From Nesterenkonia halophila (GTDB lineage Bacteria; Actinomycetota; Actinomycetes; Actinomycetales; Micrococcaceae), in assembly GCF_009467795.1 (NCBI RefSeq), contig NZ_WIAX01000009.1, positions 1 through 64,000 on the forward strand: a stretch of DNA of 64,000 bases. Direction: 5' to 3'. Position 1 is the stretch's first letter, and the number at the start of each line of letters is the position of its first letter. Shown in pieces: positions 53,794 through 62,974 of this stretch. The position numbers were made by a program, and so were the translations under genes. The notes beneath the pieces are model-generated. The model saw nothing but the letters and a program-made list of their open reading frames with translations. It did no database searches and was not told where the DNA came from.

Positions 53794-54945
53794 GTGAACA
53801 CCAGCACCAGCCCGCAGCCCGCCGCCCGCCCCGCCGCTGGATCCGCCGGCCCGGGCCCCGTCGGCGTCGGCATCGTCGGCGCCGGAACGATCTCCGAGCA
53901 GTATCTGGGCAATCTCACCCGGTTCCCGGACCTCGACGTGCGCTTCATCGCCGACATCGACGCCTCCCGCGCCGCCGAGCGCGCCGCCGACTGGGGCGTG
54001 CCGGCCTCGGGCAGCTATGAGGAGCTGTTGGCCGACGACGCGATCGAGATCGTGGTCAACCTGACCATCCCTGCCGTCCACGTCGAGGTCGCGAAGCAGG
54101 CGATCGCCGCCGGCAAGCATGTCTGGGGCGAGAAGCCCTACGCGCTGGACCGCGAGTCCGGCCGCGAGCTCAAGCATGCGGCCGAGGCGGCCGGCGTCCG
54201 CGTCGCCGTCGCTCCGGACACCTTCCTCGGCGCCGGGCTGCAGACCGCCCTGCGGCAGATCCGCGAGGGGGCGGTGGGCACGCCGCTGACCGGCCTGGCG
54301 CTCTTCCAGGTGCCGGGCCCGGAGTCCTGGCACCCCAGCCCGGAGTTCCTCTTCGCCCGCGGCGGCGGACCGCTCTTCGACGTCGGCCCCTATTACCTGA
54401 CCACGCTGGTGCAGGTCTTCGGCCCGGTGCGCCGGGTGGCGGCGACGTCGTCGACGGCGCGGGACAGCCGGGTGATCGGCAGCGGGCCGAAGGCCGGCAC
54501 CGAGTTCGCCGTCGAGGTGCCCACGCATCACAGCGCGCTGATCGAGTTCGAGTCCGGCTCCAGCGCGCAGGCGGTCTTCAGCTTCGATTCGAAGCTGCCG
54601 CGCGCCGGCTTCGTCGAGATCGCCGGCACCGAGGGCACGGCGGTCTTCCCCGACCCCAACGAGTTCGGCGGCGAGACCACGCTGCACACCGGCGACGGCG
54701 CCTCGCGGACCGTGGAGCCGACCGGCACCTTCACCACCCGCGGCACCGGAGCGGCCGACTTGGCGCGCTGCCTGCGCTCGGGAGAGGCCGAGCGGGTCCC
54801 CGGGGAGCTGGCCTTCCACACCCTGGACGTCATGGTCGCGATCACAGAGGCCGCCGCGTCGGGGCAGTTCGTCGAGGTGAGCTCCACCGTCGAGCCCTCC
54901 GCGCTGCTGCCCGACGGGTGGGACCCCACCGAGCGCACGCTCTGA
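53794..54945 (+). CDS. Gfo/Idh/MocA-family oxidoreductase
   Basis: The 383-residue enzyme has a Rossmann domain (VGVGIVGAGTISEQYLGNL) with the EKP motif (HVWGEKPYALDRESGRE, about residues 109-125) and a C-terminal beta-sheet domain with FDVGPYYLTTLVQVFG. Probably NAD-dependent oxidation of a sugar or inositol-type substrate in the cassette. GTG start 53794 with AAGGAGCA upstream. Roughly 25% of the first 25 residues are Pro/Ala and variable. Confidence 0.92.
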   Translation: MNTSTSPQPAARPAAGSAGPGPVGVGIVGAGTISEQYLGNLTRFPDLDVRFIADIDASRAAERAADWGVPASGSYEELLADDAIEIVVNLTIPAVHVEVAKQAIAAGKHVWGEKPYALDRESGRELKHAAEAAGVRVAVAPDTFLGAGLQTALRQIREGAVGTPLTGLALFQVPGPESWHPSPEFLFARGGGPLFDVGPYYLTTLVQVFGPVRRVAATSSTARDSRVIGSGPKAGTEFAVEVPTHHSALIEFESGSSAQAVFSFDSKLPRAGFVEIAGTEGTAVFPDPNEFGGETTLHTGDGASRTVEPTGTFTTRGTGAADLARCLRSGEAERVPGELAFHTLDVMVAITEAAASGQFVEVSSTVEPSALLPDGWDPTERTL

Positions 54946-55031
54946 CCCGTCCCGACTCCGACGATCTCCCGGGCCGCGGGCCGGCAGGCCGTCCGCGCCG
55001 ATCCGACGCGCAGAGAAGAGAGGTACTCGAT

Positions 55032-56099
55032 ATGCAGAAGCTGACAGTCGGCATCGTCGGCGGCGGGTTCATGGGGCGCGTGCACAGCCATGCCGCCCGC
55101 GCGGCCGGCGCCGAGGTGGTGGGGGTGACCTCCTCGAGCCCCGAACGCTCCGCCGCGGCCGCGGCAGAGCTGGGCACCGCCGCCGTCGACGACGTCGCAG
55201 CGCTGGTCGAGCAGGTCGACGTCGTCCACGTCTGCTCGCCCAACGCCGCCCACGCCGGGCATGTGCGCACCGCGCTGGAGGCCGGCCGCCACGTGGTCTG
55301 CGAGAAGCCGCTGGCCCTCGACGCCGCCGAGGCCGAGGACCTGGCCGCGCGGGCCGTCGACGCCGGCGTCGTCGCCGCCGTGCCCTTCATCTACCGCTTC
55401 CACCCGATGGCTAGGCAGGCCGCGGCCCATGTGGCCGCCGGGGAGCTGGGTCGACTGCTCACCGTCCGCGGCTCCTATCTGCAGGACTGGATGCTCGACC
55501 CCGAGGCCGGCAACTGGCGGGTGGATCCGCAGGCGGCGGGGCGCTCGCGGGCCTTCGGCGACGTCGGCTCGCATCTGGCCGATCTGCTGGAGTTCCTCTC
55601 CGGCGACCGGATCGTCCGGCTGGCCGCGGCGACGACGATCGCCCACCCGCGGCGCGGCGGCGTCGAGGTCACCACCGAGGACGCCGCGGCGCTGACCGTG
55701 CAGCTGCGCTCCGGGGCGGTGGGCTCGCTGATGGTCTCGCAGGTCGACGCCGGGCGGAAGAACGCGCTGACTCTGGAACTGGCCGGCACCGAGACCAGCG
55801 TGGTCTTCGACCAGGAGCATCCCGACGAGCTGTGGATCGGCGGCGTCGAGGCCTCGCGCACGGTGACGCGCGACGCCGCGGCGCTGGCCGACGATGCCGC
55901 GCGGCTGAACCTGGTCCCCGCCGGACATCCGATGGGGTATCTGGACGCCTTCGCCGCCTTCGCCCGGGACGTCTACGCCGCCGTCGGCGGCGAGGCTCCG
56001 CACGGGCTGCCGGGCTTCGCCGACGGCGCGCGGGCCAACGCGGTCATCGACGCAGTGGTCTCCTCGGCCGAGCACGGCGGCTGGGTGGACCTGGACTGA
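55032..56099 (+). CDS. Gfo/Idh/MocA-family oxidoreductase
   Basis: The 355-residue enzyme begins LTVGIVGGGFMGRVHSHAAR and has HVVCEKPLALDAAEAEDL (about residues 87-104) plus the C-terminal domain (FGDVGSHLADLLEFLSG). It is a second, distinct member beside the one at 53794; paired dehydrogenases of this family with TIM-barrel isomerases are typical of 3-keto-sugar or inositol catabolism. ATG 55032 after GAGAGGTACTCGAT. Confidence 0.93.
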   Translation: MQKLTVGIVGGGFMGRVHSHAARAAGAEVVGVTSSSPERSAAAAAELGTAAVDDVAALVEQVDVVHVCSPNAAHAGHVRTALEAGRHVVCEKPLALDAAEAEDLAARAVDAGVVAAVPFIYRFHPMARQAAAHVAAGELGRLLTVRGSYLQDWMLDPEAGNWRVDPQAAGRSRAFGDVGSHLADLLEFLSGDRIVRLAAATTIAHPRRGGVEVTTEDAAALTVQLRSGAVGSLMVSQVDAGRKNALTLELAGTETSVVFDQEHPDELWIGGVEASRTVTRDAAALADDAARLNLVPAGHPMGYLDAFAAFARDVYAAVGGEAPHGLPGFADGARANAVIDAVVSSAEHGGWVDLD

Positions 56100-56202
56100 G
56101 CGGGCCAGCGCCCGCAGGATCGACGACGGGGCTGACGTCAGCACCGACGTCAGCAACGACGACATCATCGAATCAGCACCGACGACAGGACAGGAACGCA
56201 CG

Positions 56203-57225
56203 ATGAGCGACACGCAGCATGCCTCGCACCCGGTGACGCTGTTCACCGGCCAGTGGGCGGACATGGAGTTCGAGGAGCTGGCCCGCCGGGCGGCGGACTG
56301 GGGCTACGACGGGCTGGAGATCGCCGCCTCGGGCGACCATCTGGACCTGAAGCGCGCCGACGAGGACGATGCCTATCTGCAGTCTCGGCTGGACATCCTC
56401 GAGGAGCACGGGCTGAAGGTCTGGGCGATCTCCCACCATCTGGGCGGCCAGGCGGTCTGCGACGACCCGATCGACTTCCGGCACCAGGCCATCCTGCGTG
56501 ACTACGTCTGGGGCGACGGCGACCCGGAGGGAGTCCGCACCCGGGCGGCCGAGGACATGAAGCGCTCGGCGCGCGTGGCGCGCAAGCTCGGCGCCGACGT
56601 CGTCGTCGGCTTCACCGGCTCGCAGATCTGGAAGTATGTGGCGATGTTCCCGCCGGTCCCGGCCGATGTCATCGACGCCGGCTACCAGGACTTCGCCGAC
56701 CGTTGGAACCCGATCATGGACGAGTTCGACGCCCAGGGGGTGAAGTTCGCCCTCGAAGTCCACCCCTCGGAGATCGCCTACGACCACTGGACGACGGTGC
56801 GCGCCCTGGAGGCCATCGGCCATCGCGAGGCCTTCGGGCTGAACTGGGACCCCTCGCACATGCTCTGGCAGGGCATCGACACCGTGGGATTCATCACCGA
56901 CTTCGCCGACCGGATCTACCACGTCGACTGCAAGGACACCCGACTGCGCCCGGCCACCGGTCGGGCGGGGCTGCTCGGCTCGCATCTGCCCTGGGGCGAC
57001 CCGCGGCGGCGCTGGGACTTCGTCTCCACCGGCCACGGCGACGTGCCCTGGGAGGACGCCTTCCGCGCGCTGAACCACATCGGCTACGACGGGCCGATCT
57101 CCATCGAGTGGGAGGACGCCGGCATGGACCGGCTGCACGGCGCCGCCGAGGCGATCGGGCGGATCCGCGAGCTGCTCTGGAAGCAGCCCGAGGCCTCCTT
57201 CGACGCCGCCTTCTCCCAGCAGTAG
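56203..57225 (+). CDS. Sugar phosphate isomerase/epimerase (TIM-barrel)
   Basis: The 340-residue protein is an AP_endonuc_2-type barrel: TLFTGQWADMEFEELARRAA, FALEVHPSEIAYDHWTTVRA (metal Glu), NWDPSHMLWQGIDTVGFI, YHVDCKDTRL and ISIEWEDAGMDR. These fit the metal-dependent sugar isomerases or dehydratases encoded near Gfo/Idh/MocA enzymes. It ends the ROK-controlled cassette. Short GACGTCAGCA repeats lie in the 103-bp gap before it. Confidence 0.92.
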   Translation: MSDTQHASHPVTLFTGQWADMEFEELARRAADWGYDGLEIAASGDHLDLKRADEDDAYLQSRLDILEEHGLKVWAISHHLGGQAVCDDPIDFRHQAILRDYVWGDGDPEGVRTRAAEDMKRSARVARKLGADVVVGFTGSQIWKYVAMFPPVPADVIDAGYQDFADRWNPIMDEFDAQGVKFALEVHPSEIAYDHWTTVRALEAIGHREAFGLNWDPSHMLWQGIDTVGFITDFADRIYHVDCKDTRLRPATGRAGLLGSHLPWGDPRRRWDFVSTGHGDVPWEDAFRALNHIGYDGPISIEWEDAGMDRLHGAAEAIGRIRELLWKQPEASFDAAFSQQ

Positions 57226-57294
57226 GGGAGTCGGCGCCTTCACCCGGCGGCGCCCGAGACGGGGCGGGAATGGGCCGGACTCGGCGGGGCGGCG

Positions 57295-57300
57295 TACCAT
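57295..57300 (+). promoter_or_regulatory. -10 element of ispG (TACCAT)
   Basis: TACCAT fits the TAnnnT pattern; predicted start near 57308, leader about 50 nt. Confidence 0.45.
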
Positions 57301-57357
57301 GGGGACAGCCGGGTCCATCCCCGACCAGAGACAGAAGTCCACATCCCAGGAGTGTCT

Positions 57358-58527
57358 GTGACCGCCATCAACCTCGGCATGCCGGCGTCCCCGCCGCCGG
57401 TGCTCGCACCGCGCCGGACGACGCGCAACTTCCAGGTCGGCGACGTCGGCGTCGGCAGCGACCATCCGGTCTCGGTGCAGTCGATGACGACCACCAAGAC
57501 GCATGACATCAATGCCACGCTGCAGCAGATCGCCGAGCTGACCGCCTCCGGCTGCGACATCGTCCGGGTGGCCTGCCCGACCGACAAGGACGCCGAGGCG
57601 CTGCCGATCATCGCGCAGAAGTCGAAGATCCCGGTGATCGCCGACATCCATTTCCAGCCGAAGTACGTCTTCGCCGCGATCGAGGCCGGCTGCGGCGCGG
57701 TGCGCGTGAACCCGGGCAACATCATCAAGTTCGACGACAAGGTCGGCGAGATCGCCCAGGCTGCCAAGGACGCCGGCGTCTCATTGCGCATCGGGGTCAA
57801 CGCCGGCTCGCTGGACAAGCGGCTGATGGAGAAGCACGGCAAGGCCACCCCGGAGGCGCTGGTCGAGTCCGCCGTGCGGGAGGCCGCGCTCTTCGAGGAG
57901 CACGACTTCCACGACTTCAAGATCTCGGTGAAGCACCACGACCCGGTGGTCATGGTCCAGGCCTACGAGCAGCTCGCCGAGCGCGGCGACTGGCCGCTCC
58001 ACCTGGGCGTGACCGAAGCCGGTCCGGCCTTCCAGGGCACGATCAAGTCCTCCACGGCCTTCGGCTCGCTGCTGTCGCAGGGGATCGGCGACACCATCCG
58101 TGTCTCGCTCTCGGCCCCGCCCGCCGAGGAGGTCAAGGTCGGGGCGCAGATCCTGGAGTCGCTGAACCTGCGGCCGCGGAAGCTGGAGATCGTCTCCTGC
58201 CCGTCCTGCGGGCGCGCGCAGGTCGACGTCTACAAGCTGGCCGACGAGGTCACCGCCGGCCTGGAGGGCATGGAGCATCCGCTGCGCGTGGCCGTGATGG
58301 GCTGCGTGGTCAACGGACCGGGTGAAGCGCGCGACGCCGACCTGGGCGTGGCTTCGGGCAACGGCAAGGGCCAGATCTTCGTCAAGGGCGAGGTCGTCCG
58401 GACTGTGCCCGAGGACCAGATCGTGGAGACGCTGATCGATGAGGCGAACCGCCTCGCGGAGGAGATGGATCTCGACACCGATGGAGATGCTCCGGCAGCG
58501 GGTGCCCCTGTGGTCTCCGTCAGCTGA
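57358..58527 (+). CDS. ispG: (E)-4-hydroxy-3-methylbut-2-enyl-diphosphate synthase
   Basis: The 389-residue [4Fe-4S] enzyme of the MEP pathway converts MEcPP to HMBPP. Family features: [14 protein letters not shown] near residue 40, the TIM-barrel [18 protein letters not shown], and the cluster Cys in [12 protein letters not shown] and [14 protein letters not shown] 57358 is chosen because AGGAG ends 5 nt before it; GTG 57352 overlaps that site. ispG usually follows rseP directly in actinobacteria; here a sugar cassette lies between. Confidence 0.96.
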   Translation: MTAINLGMPASPPPVLAPRRTTRNFQVGDVGVGSDHPVSVQSMTTTKTHDINATLQQIAELTASGCDIVRVACPTDKDAEALPIIAQKSKIPVIADIHFQPKYVFAAIEAGCGAVRVNPGNIIKFDDKVGEIAQAAKDAGVSLRIGVNAGSLDKRLMEKHGKATPEALVESAVREAALFEEHDFHDFKISVKHHDPVVMVQAYEQLAERGDWPLHLGVTEAGPAFQGTIKSSTAFGSLLSQGIGDTIRVSLSAPPAEEVKVGAQILESLNLRPRKLEIVSCPSCGRAQVDVYKLADEVTAGLEGMEHPLRVAVMGCVVNGPGEARDADLGVASGNGKGQIFVKGEVVRTVPEDQIVETLIDEANRLAEEMDLDTDGDAPAAGAPVVSVS

Positions 58528-59413
58528 CACGCTCGCCGCGCGGATCCGCGCCGCCGCCGACGGGGCGGTGCGGATCCTCGAGGAGGACGACGCCCCGGCT
58601 CTGCGGCGCCTGCTGGACGCAGAGCCGATCTCCTCTGCCTCAGTGGTCACCACGCTCGCCGCCCGGGGAGGGGCCGGCCCCGCGGACGGCCGCGGCGGTC
58701 CGCTCTTCCTGGGCATCGACGCCGAGACCCGCGGCGGCGCGGCCGGCGAGCTGGACGCCGCCTGCTGGGTGGGCTCGAACATCAACCCCGTCGGAGCCGA
58801 CGAGCACGCCGCCGAGCGCTTCGGGCTGGCCATCGGGGCGATGCGCCGGCGCGTCTCGTCCATCTACGGTCCGTCCGCGGCGGTGCTGGAGCTCTTCGAC
58901 GCCGCCGGCTGGCGCAGTCCGCGCGACATCCGCGGGGTGCAGCCGCTGATGGCCACAGACCGGACCCCCGACGTCGCCCCGCTGGACGGGGTGCGCCCGG
59001 CGCTGCCGGAGGATTTCGACGTCGTCGAGCCGGCCTGCGCGGCGATGTTCACCGAAGAGCTGGGCTTCTCGCCCTATCGGCACGGCGCGGCCGGCTACCA
59101 GGAGCGGATCCGTCGGCTGATCGCCGACGGGCACGCGATGGTGCTGCTCGATCCCGTCACTCGCGAGGTGGTCTTCAAAGCCGAGTTCGGCGCGGTCACC
59201 GATCATGTGGTCCAGGTCCAGGGCGTCTGGGTGCGTCCCGCCGACCGCGGCCGCGGCCTGGCCGCGCCCGGGATGGCCGCCGTCGTCGAGCACGGTCTGC
59301 AGCTGGCCCCGACGGTCAGCCTGTATGTGAACAGCTACAACGACGCCGCGCTGCGCACCTATCGGAAGGTGGGCTTCGAACAGGTCGGGACCTTCTCCAC
59401 GATCCTGTTCTGA
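58481..59413 (+). CDS. DUF4081 / GNAT-family acetyltransferase
   Basis: The 310-residue protein has an N-terminal DUF4081-type domain (about residues 15-150) and a C-terminal GNAT domain (about 170-305) with [20 protein letters not shown] as the acetyl-CoA loop. It overlaps the ispG 3' end (start ATG 58481, or 58487, or GTG 58502), as this gene does in many actinobacteria. The target is unknown. Confidence 0.9.
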   Translation: MEMLRQRVPLWSPSADTLAARIRAAADGAVRILEEDDAPALRRLLDAEPISSASVVTTLAARGGAGPADGRGGPLFLGIDAETRGGAAGELDAACWVGSNINPVGADEHAAERFGLAIGAMRRRVSSIYGPSAAVLELFDAAGWRSPRDIRGVQPLMATDRTPDVAPLDGVRPALPEDFDVVEPACAAMFTEELGFSPYRHGAAGYQERIRRLIADGHAMVLLDPVTREVVFKAEFGAVTDHVVQVQGVWVRPADRGRGLAAPGMAAVVEHGLQLAPTVSLYVNSYNDAALRTYRKVGFEQVGTFSTILF

Positions 59414-59494
59414 ATCCTTTGCGGCCCTCGACCGACCCTCGACCGGCCTGGGTGCGAGCCTGCGCCGGCGGTCGTCGGGGATATGCTGGCGAAC

Positions 59495-60550
59495 ATGCCG
59501 CCTCGCAGTCCCCGCGCCACGATGAAGGACGTCGCCGCGCTGGCCCGCGTCTCGCCGAAGACGGTGTCCAACGTGGTCACCGGTTCGGCCCAGGTCAGCG
59601 AGCCCACGCGCCAGCGCGTGGAGGATGCGATGCGGCAGCTGGACTTCGTCCCGAATCTCAGCGCCCGCACGCTGCGCAATGGACGCACCGGCATCATCGG
59701 CCTGGCGCTGCCGGATCTGTCCACCGCCTTCTCCGCCGACCTGACCCATGCCGTGGTCCAGGAGGCGCACCGGCGCGGCCAGGCGGTGCAGATCGAGGAG
59801 ACCGCCGCCGAGCCGGATCGCGAGCATGATCTGGTCTCCCGGGCGCGGGCTCATCTGATCGACGGCCTCATCCTCAACCCGGTGCGGCTGGAGGACAGCG
59901 CCGTCGAGCACGAGGAGAGCCTGCCGCCGGTGGTGCTCATCGGCGAGGTCGAGCAGACGCGGACCGACCGGGTGTTCATCGACTCGCGCCGCGCGGCCGA
60001 GGAGGTCACCGCCCACATGCTCTCCCGCGGAGCTCGGCGCCTGGTCGCCCTCGGCGGCGCCGAGCACGGGGAACGGGCGACGGCGACCGCGCGACTGCGC
60101 CTGCAGGGCTTCCGCGATGCGCACGCCGCGGCGGGGCTGTCCTCCGCCCCGGAGCGCGAGCTGGGGGTCTGGCCCTGGTCGATCGGCGGCGGCGCCGAGG
60201 CTGTGGAGCAGCTCGTCTCCGCCGGCGTGGAGTTCGACGGGATCGTGGCCTTCACCGACTCGATCGCCATGGGCGCGCGGCATGCGCTCCACCGGCATGG
60301 ACTGTCGGTCCCCGACGACGTGCTGCTCTCCGGCTTCGACGACGTCGAGCACGCCGCCTACAGCATCCCGCCGCTGACCACCGTCGGCTTCGACCATCAC
60401 GACTATGCCGTCGCGGCGCTGGACCTGCTGGCCGCCCGGCTCGACGATCGCAGCCGAGCGACGCGGGCCGAGCCGATCGCGCATCGGCTCATCGTCCGGG
60501 GCAGCACCGGGGATCCCGGCGCGGCGCCGCGCGGCCACCGGCCGGCCTGA
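59495..60550 (+). CDS. LacI-family transcriptional regulator
   Basis: The 351-residue protein has the LacI HTH and hinge at the N-terminus (TMKDVAALARVSPKTVSNVV, then LRNGRTGIIGLALPD) and a periplasmic-binding-type sensor (VAFTDSIAMGARHALHRHGL, SGFDDVEHAAY). TATGCT lies 7 nt before ATG 59495, so it is leaderless. It is followed by the sugar ABC operon at 60684, whose promoter has a LacI-type palindrome, so this regulator very likely controls uptake. Confidence 0.94.
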   Translation: MPPRSPRATMKDVAALARVSPKTVSNVVTGSAQVSEPTRQRVEDAMRQLDFVPNLSARTLRNGRTGIIGLALPDLSTAFSADLTHAVVQEAHRRGQAVQIEETAAEPDREHDLVSRARAHLIDGLILNPVRLEDSAVEHEESLPPVVLIGEVEQTRTDRVFIDSRRAAEEVTAHMLSRGARRLVALGGAEHGERATATARLRLQGFRDAHAAAGLSSAPERELGVWPWSIGGGAEAVEQLVSAGVEFDGIVAFTDSIAMGARHALHRHGLSVPDDVLLSGFDDVEHAAYSIPPLTTVGFDHHDYAVAALDLLAARLDDRSRATRAEPIAHRLIVRGSTGDPGAAPRGHRPA

Positions 60551-60608
60551 GAGCCGGCCCCGGCGGGCCGCGTCTCCTCCAATGGTGACGATCTGGAATG
60601 CATGTGTC

Positions 60609-60637
60609 TTGCCTCACCATTTACAACGATGTAAGAT
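60609..60637 (+). promoter_or_regulatory. Promoter and LacI-type operator of the sugar ABC operon
   Basis: TTGCCT (60609-60614), 17 bp, TAAGAT (60632-60637) is a clear promoter. Between them TTACAACGATGTAA (60621-60634) is a palindrome with central CG and TTACA/TGTAA arms, overlapping the -10, as expected of a LacI operator. Confidence 0.72.
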
Positions 60638-60683
60638 CACTGTCAGCCACATCACGGCACGATGAGTGGAGGATGGCAGTTCC

Positions 60684-62000
60684 ATGATCACCAGACGACA
60701 GCTGCTCGGCGGAGTCGGGGCCCTCGCGGGCGCCGGGGCTCTGGCCGGCTGCGCACCCACCGGCGGACCGCCGGGCACCGCCACGCTGCAGTTCTGGCAT
60801 CTGCTCGCCGGCGGCGACGGCATCACCATGCAGCAGATGCTCGACCGCATCAACGGATCCCAGGTCGACTACTACGTCCGGCCGACAGTGCTGCAGTGGG
60901 GCACTCCGTACTACACCAAGCTGGCCATGGCCGGTTCGGGCGGTCGCGCGCCGGAGGTGGCCATCATGCACTCCTCACGGGTGCCGGGCTACGTCCCCGG
61001 CGGGCTGCTCGATCCCTGGGACACCGGCCGGCTCGCCGAGCTCGGCGTCAGCCAGGACACGTTCACCACGCCGATCTGGAACAACAGCATGGTCGGCGAC
61101 GAGCTCTACAGCGTCCCGCTCGACGCCCACCCGTTCCTGATGTTCTCCAACCGCGAGGTCCTGCAGAAGGCCGGAATCCTGGAGGACGGGGGCTTCCCGC
61201 AGGTGAACTCGCCCGACGCCTTCCTCGAGGCGCTGCGCGAGGTCGCCGCCGCCTCCACGGGACACGCCCTGTCCTACGGCTTCATCTCCGACGGCACGCA
61301 GATGTGGCGGCTCTTCTACACCTTCTACGCCCAGCACGGGGCCGAGATGTCCTTCCCGCAGGGCGGGCCGGCGGAGATCGACGACGAAGCCGCCAAGGAC
61401 TCGCTGGAGATGATGCACCAGCTGGTCGACGGGGAGATCGCCGCACGCCAGGGCACCATCGACTCGGGCATCGCCGAGTTCGCCGGAGGCGACAGCGGAC
61501 TGCTTTTCTCCGGCGTGTGGGAGCTGCCGACGATGCAGGACGCCGGCATCGACGTGAACATCCAGATGATCCCGCCGGTCTTCGGCGAGCTGACGACCTA
61601 CGCGGATTCGCACGCCTTCGTGCTGCCGCATCAGCAGGATCCCGACCCGCAGAAGCGCGAGGACACCTACGCCTTCGTCGCCGAGCTGCTGAAGGGCTCC
61701 ATCGACTGGGCCGAGGCCGGCCACATCCCCGCCTACGTGCCGGTGACCGAGGAGCCCGCCTATGCCGACCTGCGGCCGCAGGCGAACTACGCGAACGCCG
61801 CCGAGCACATCGTCTACGACCCCAAGGCCTGGTTCACCGGCTCGGGGGCGAACTTCCAGGCCGACTTCGGCCAGGCGGTCCAGAGCGCCATCCTCAGCGG
61901 CTCCGGCTATCAGGAGGCGGTGGACAGCCTGCGCTCGATGGTGGACGAGATCCTCGCCGAGCCGAACCCCGTCGACCCTGAAGGGACGTGGAACGCATGA
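60684..62000 (+). CDS. ABC sugar transporter substrate-binding lipoprotein
   Basis: The 438-residue protein has a Tat-type RRQLL motif and a lipobox LAGC (Cys at about residue 25) at the N-terminus, then the family 1 solute-binding fold (TLQFWHLLAGGDGITMQQM, WELPTMQDAGIDVNIQMIPP). It should bind a mono- or oligosaccharide outside the membrane. ATG 60684 is chosen with GGAGGA 10 nt before it, rather than GTG 60666. Its stop overlaps the permease start (ATGA). Confidence 0.94.
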   Translation: MITRRQLLGGVGALAGAGALAGCAPTGGPPGTATLQFWHLLAGGDGITMQQMLDRINGSQVDYYVRPTVLQWGTPYYTKLAMAGSGGRAPEVAIMHSSRVPGYVPGGLLDPWDTGRLAELGVSQDTFTTPIWNNSMVGDELYSVPLDAHPFLMFSNREVLQKAGILEDGGFPQVNSPDAFLEALREVAAASTGHALSYGFISDGTQMWRLFYTFYAQHGAEMSFPQGGPAEIDDEAAKDSLEMMHQLVDGEIAARQGTIDSGIAEFAGGDSGLLFSGVWELPTMQDAGIDVNIQMIPPVFGELTTYADSHAFVLPHQQDPDPQKREDTYAFVAELLKGSIDWAEAGHIPAYVPVTEEPAYADLRPQANYANAAEHIVYDPKAWFTGSGANFQADFGQAVQSAILSGSGYQEAVDSLRSMVDEILAEPNPVDPEGTWNA

Positions 62001-62974
62001 GCATGGCTCCGCAGACTGCCCAGCCGCCGGTGCCGGCGGGCCGCGTCGGGACGACCGAGCCGGCCGCCCCGATCACTGCCGAGGCCGAGGCCAGCGCCCG
62101 GAGGGCGCGGAAGAAGAATCGGCTGGTCGCCCTGGCCTTCCTGGCCCCGTTCCTCGCCGCCTTCCTGCTGTTCGTGGTGTGGCCGATGATCCACGGCTTC
62201 TATCTGAGCTTCACCAATCAGTCGCTCACCGGATCCGGAGGCAGCCTGGTCGGCTTCGACAATTACGCCGAGGCCTTCTCCGACCCGAAGATGTGGGGGT
62301 CGATCCGCAACACGGTGTGGTTCACCCTCATCTCCACCGTGCCGCTGGTGATCATCGCCATGGCCATGGCGCTGCTGGTGAACACCGGGCTGCCCGGCCA
62401 GTGGCTCTGGCGGCTGTCCTTCTTCATGCCGTTCCTGCTGGCATCCACGGTCATCTCGCAGATCTGGAGCTGGATCTTCAACCCGGAGATCGGCCTGGCC
62501 AACGAGGTCCTCGGGGCGGTCGGGATCGGCCCGATCGCCTGGCTGCAGACGCCGCATCTGGATCTGATCTCGATCACCATCGCGACGGTCTGGTGGACGG
62601 TGGGCTTCAACTTCCTGCTCTACCTGGCCGCGCTGCAGAACATCCCGGAGGTCCAGTACGAGGCCGCCGCCGTCGACGGCGCCAGCCGCTGGCGGCAGAT
62701 CTGGTCGATCACCATCCCGCAGCTGATGCCGGTGACCGGCGTGGTCTTCGTCCTGCAGATCCTGGCCTCGCTGAAGCTCTTCGACCAGGCCTACCAGATG
62801 CTCGGAGGCATCTCCTCGGACACCTCGCGGCCGATCGTGCAGTACATCTTCGAGGCCGGCTTCGTCGGCTATGAGTTCGGCTACGCCGCGGCGATCTCCT
62901 ACGTGTTCTTCGCGCTGATCCTCGTCGTCGGCATCGTCCAGATGACCATCGTCAACCGCCGGAAGGGGCAGTGA
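61997..62974 (+). CDS. ABC sugar transporter permease (MalF-like)
   Basis: The 325-residue permease has six predicted helices and the EAA loop EAAAVDGASRWRQIWSITIP (about residues 221-240) that docks on the ATPase. The N-terminal 35 residues are a cytoplasmic Pro/Ala tail. It pairs with the following permease. No ATPase gene is present in the window, so a shared ATPase such as MsiK is probable, as is common in actinobacteria. Confidence 0.95.
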   Translation: MSMAPQTAQPPVPAGRVGTTEPAAPITAEAEASARRARKKNRLVALAFLAPFLAAFLLFVVWPMIHGFYLSFTNQSLTGSGGSLVGFDNYAEAFSDPKMWGSIRNTVWFTLISTVPLVIIAMAMALLVNTGLPGQWLWRLSFFMPFLLASTVISQIWSWIFNPEIGLANEVLGAVGIGPIAWLQTPHLDLISITIATVWWTVGFNFLLYLAALQNIPEVQYEAAAVDGASRWRQIWSITIPQLMPVTGVVFVLQILASLKLFDQAYQMLGGISSDTSRPIVQYIFEAGFVGYEFGYAAAISYVFFALILVVGIVQMTIVNRRKGQ

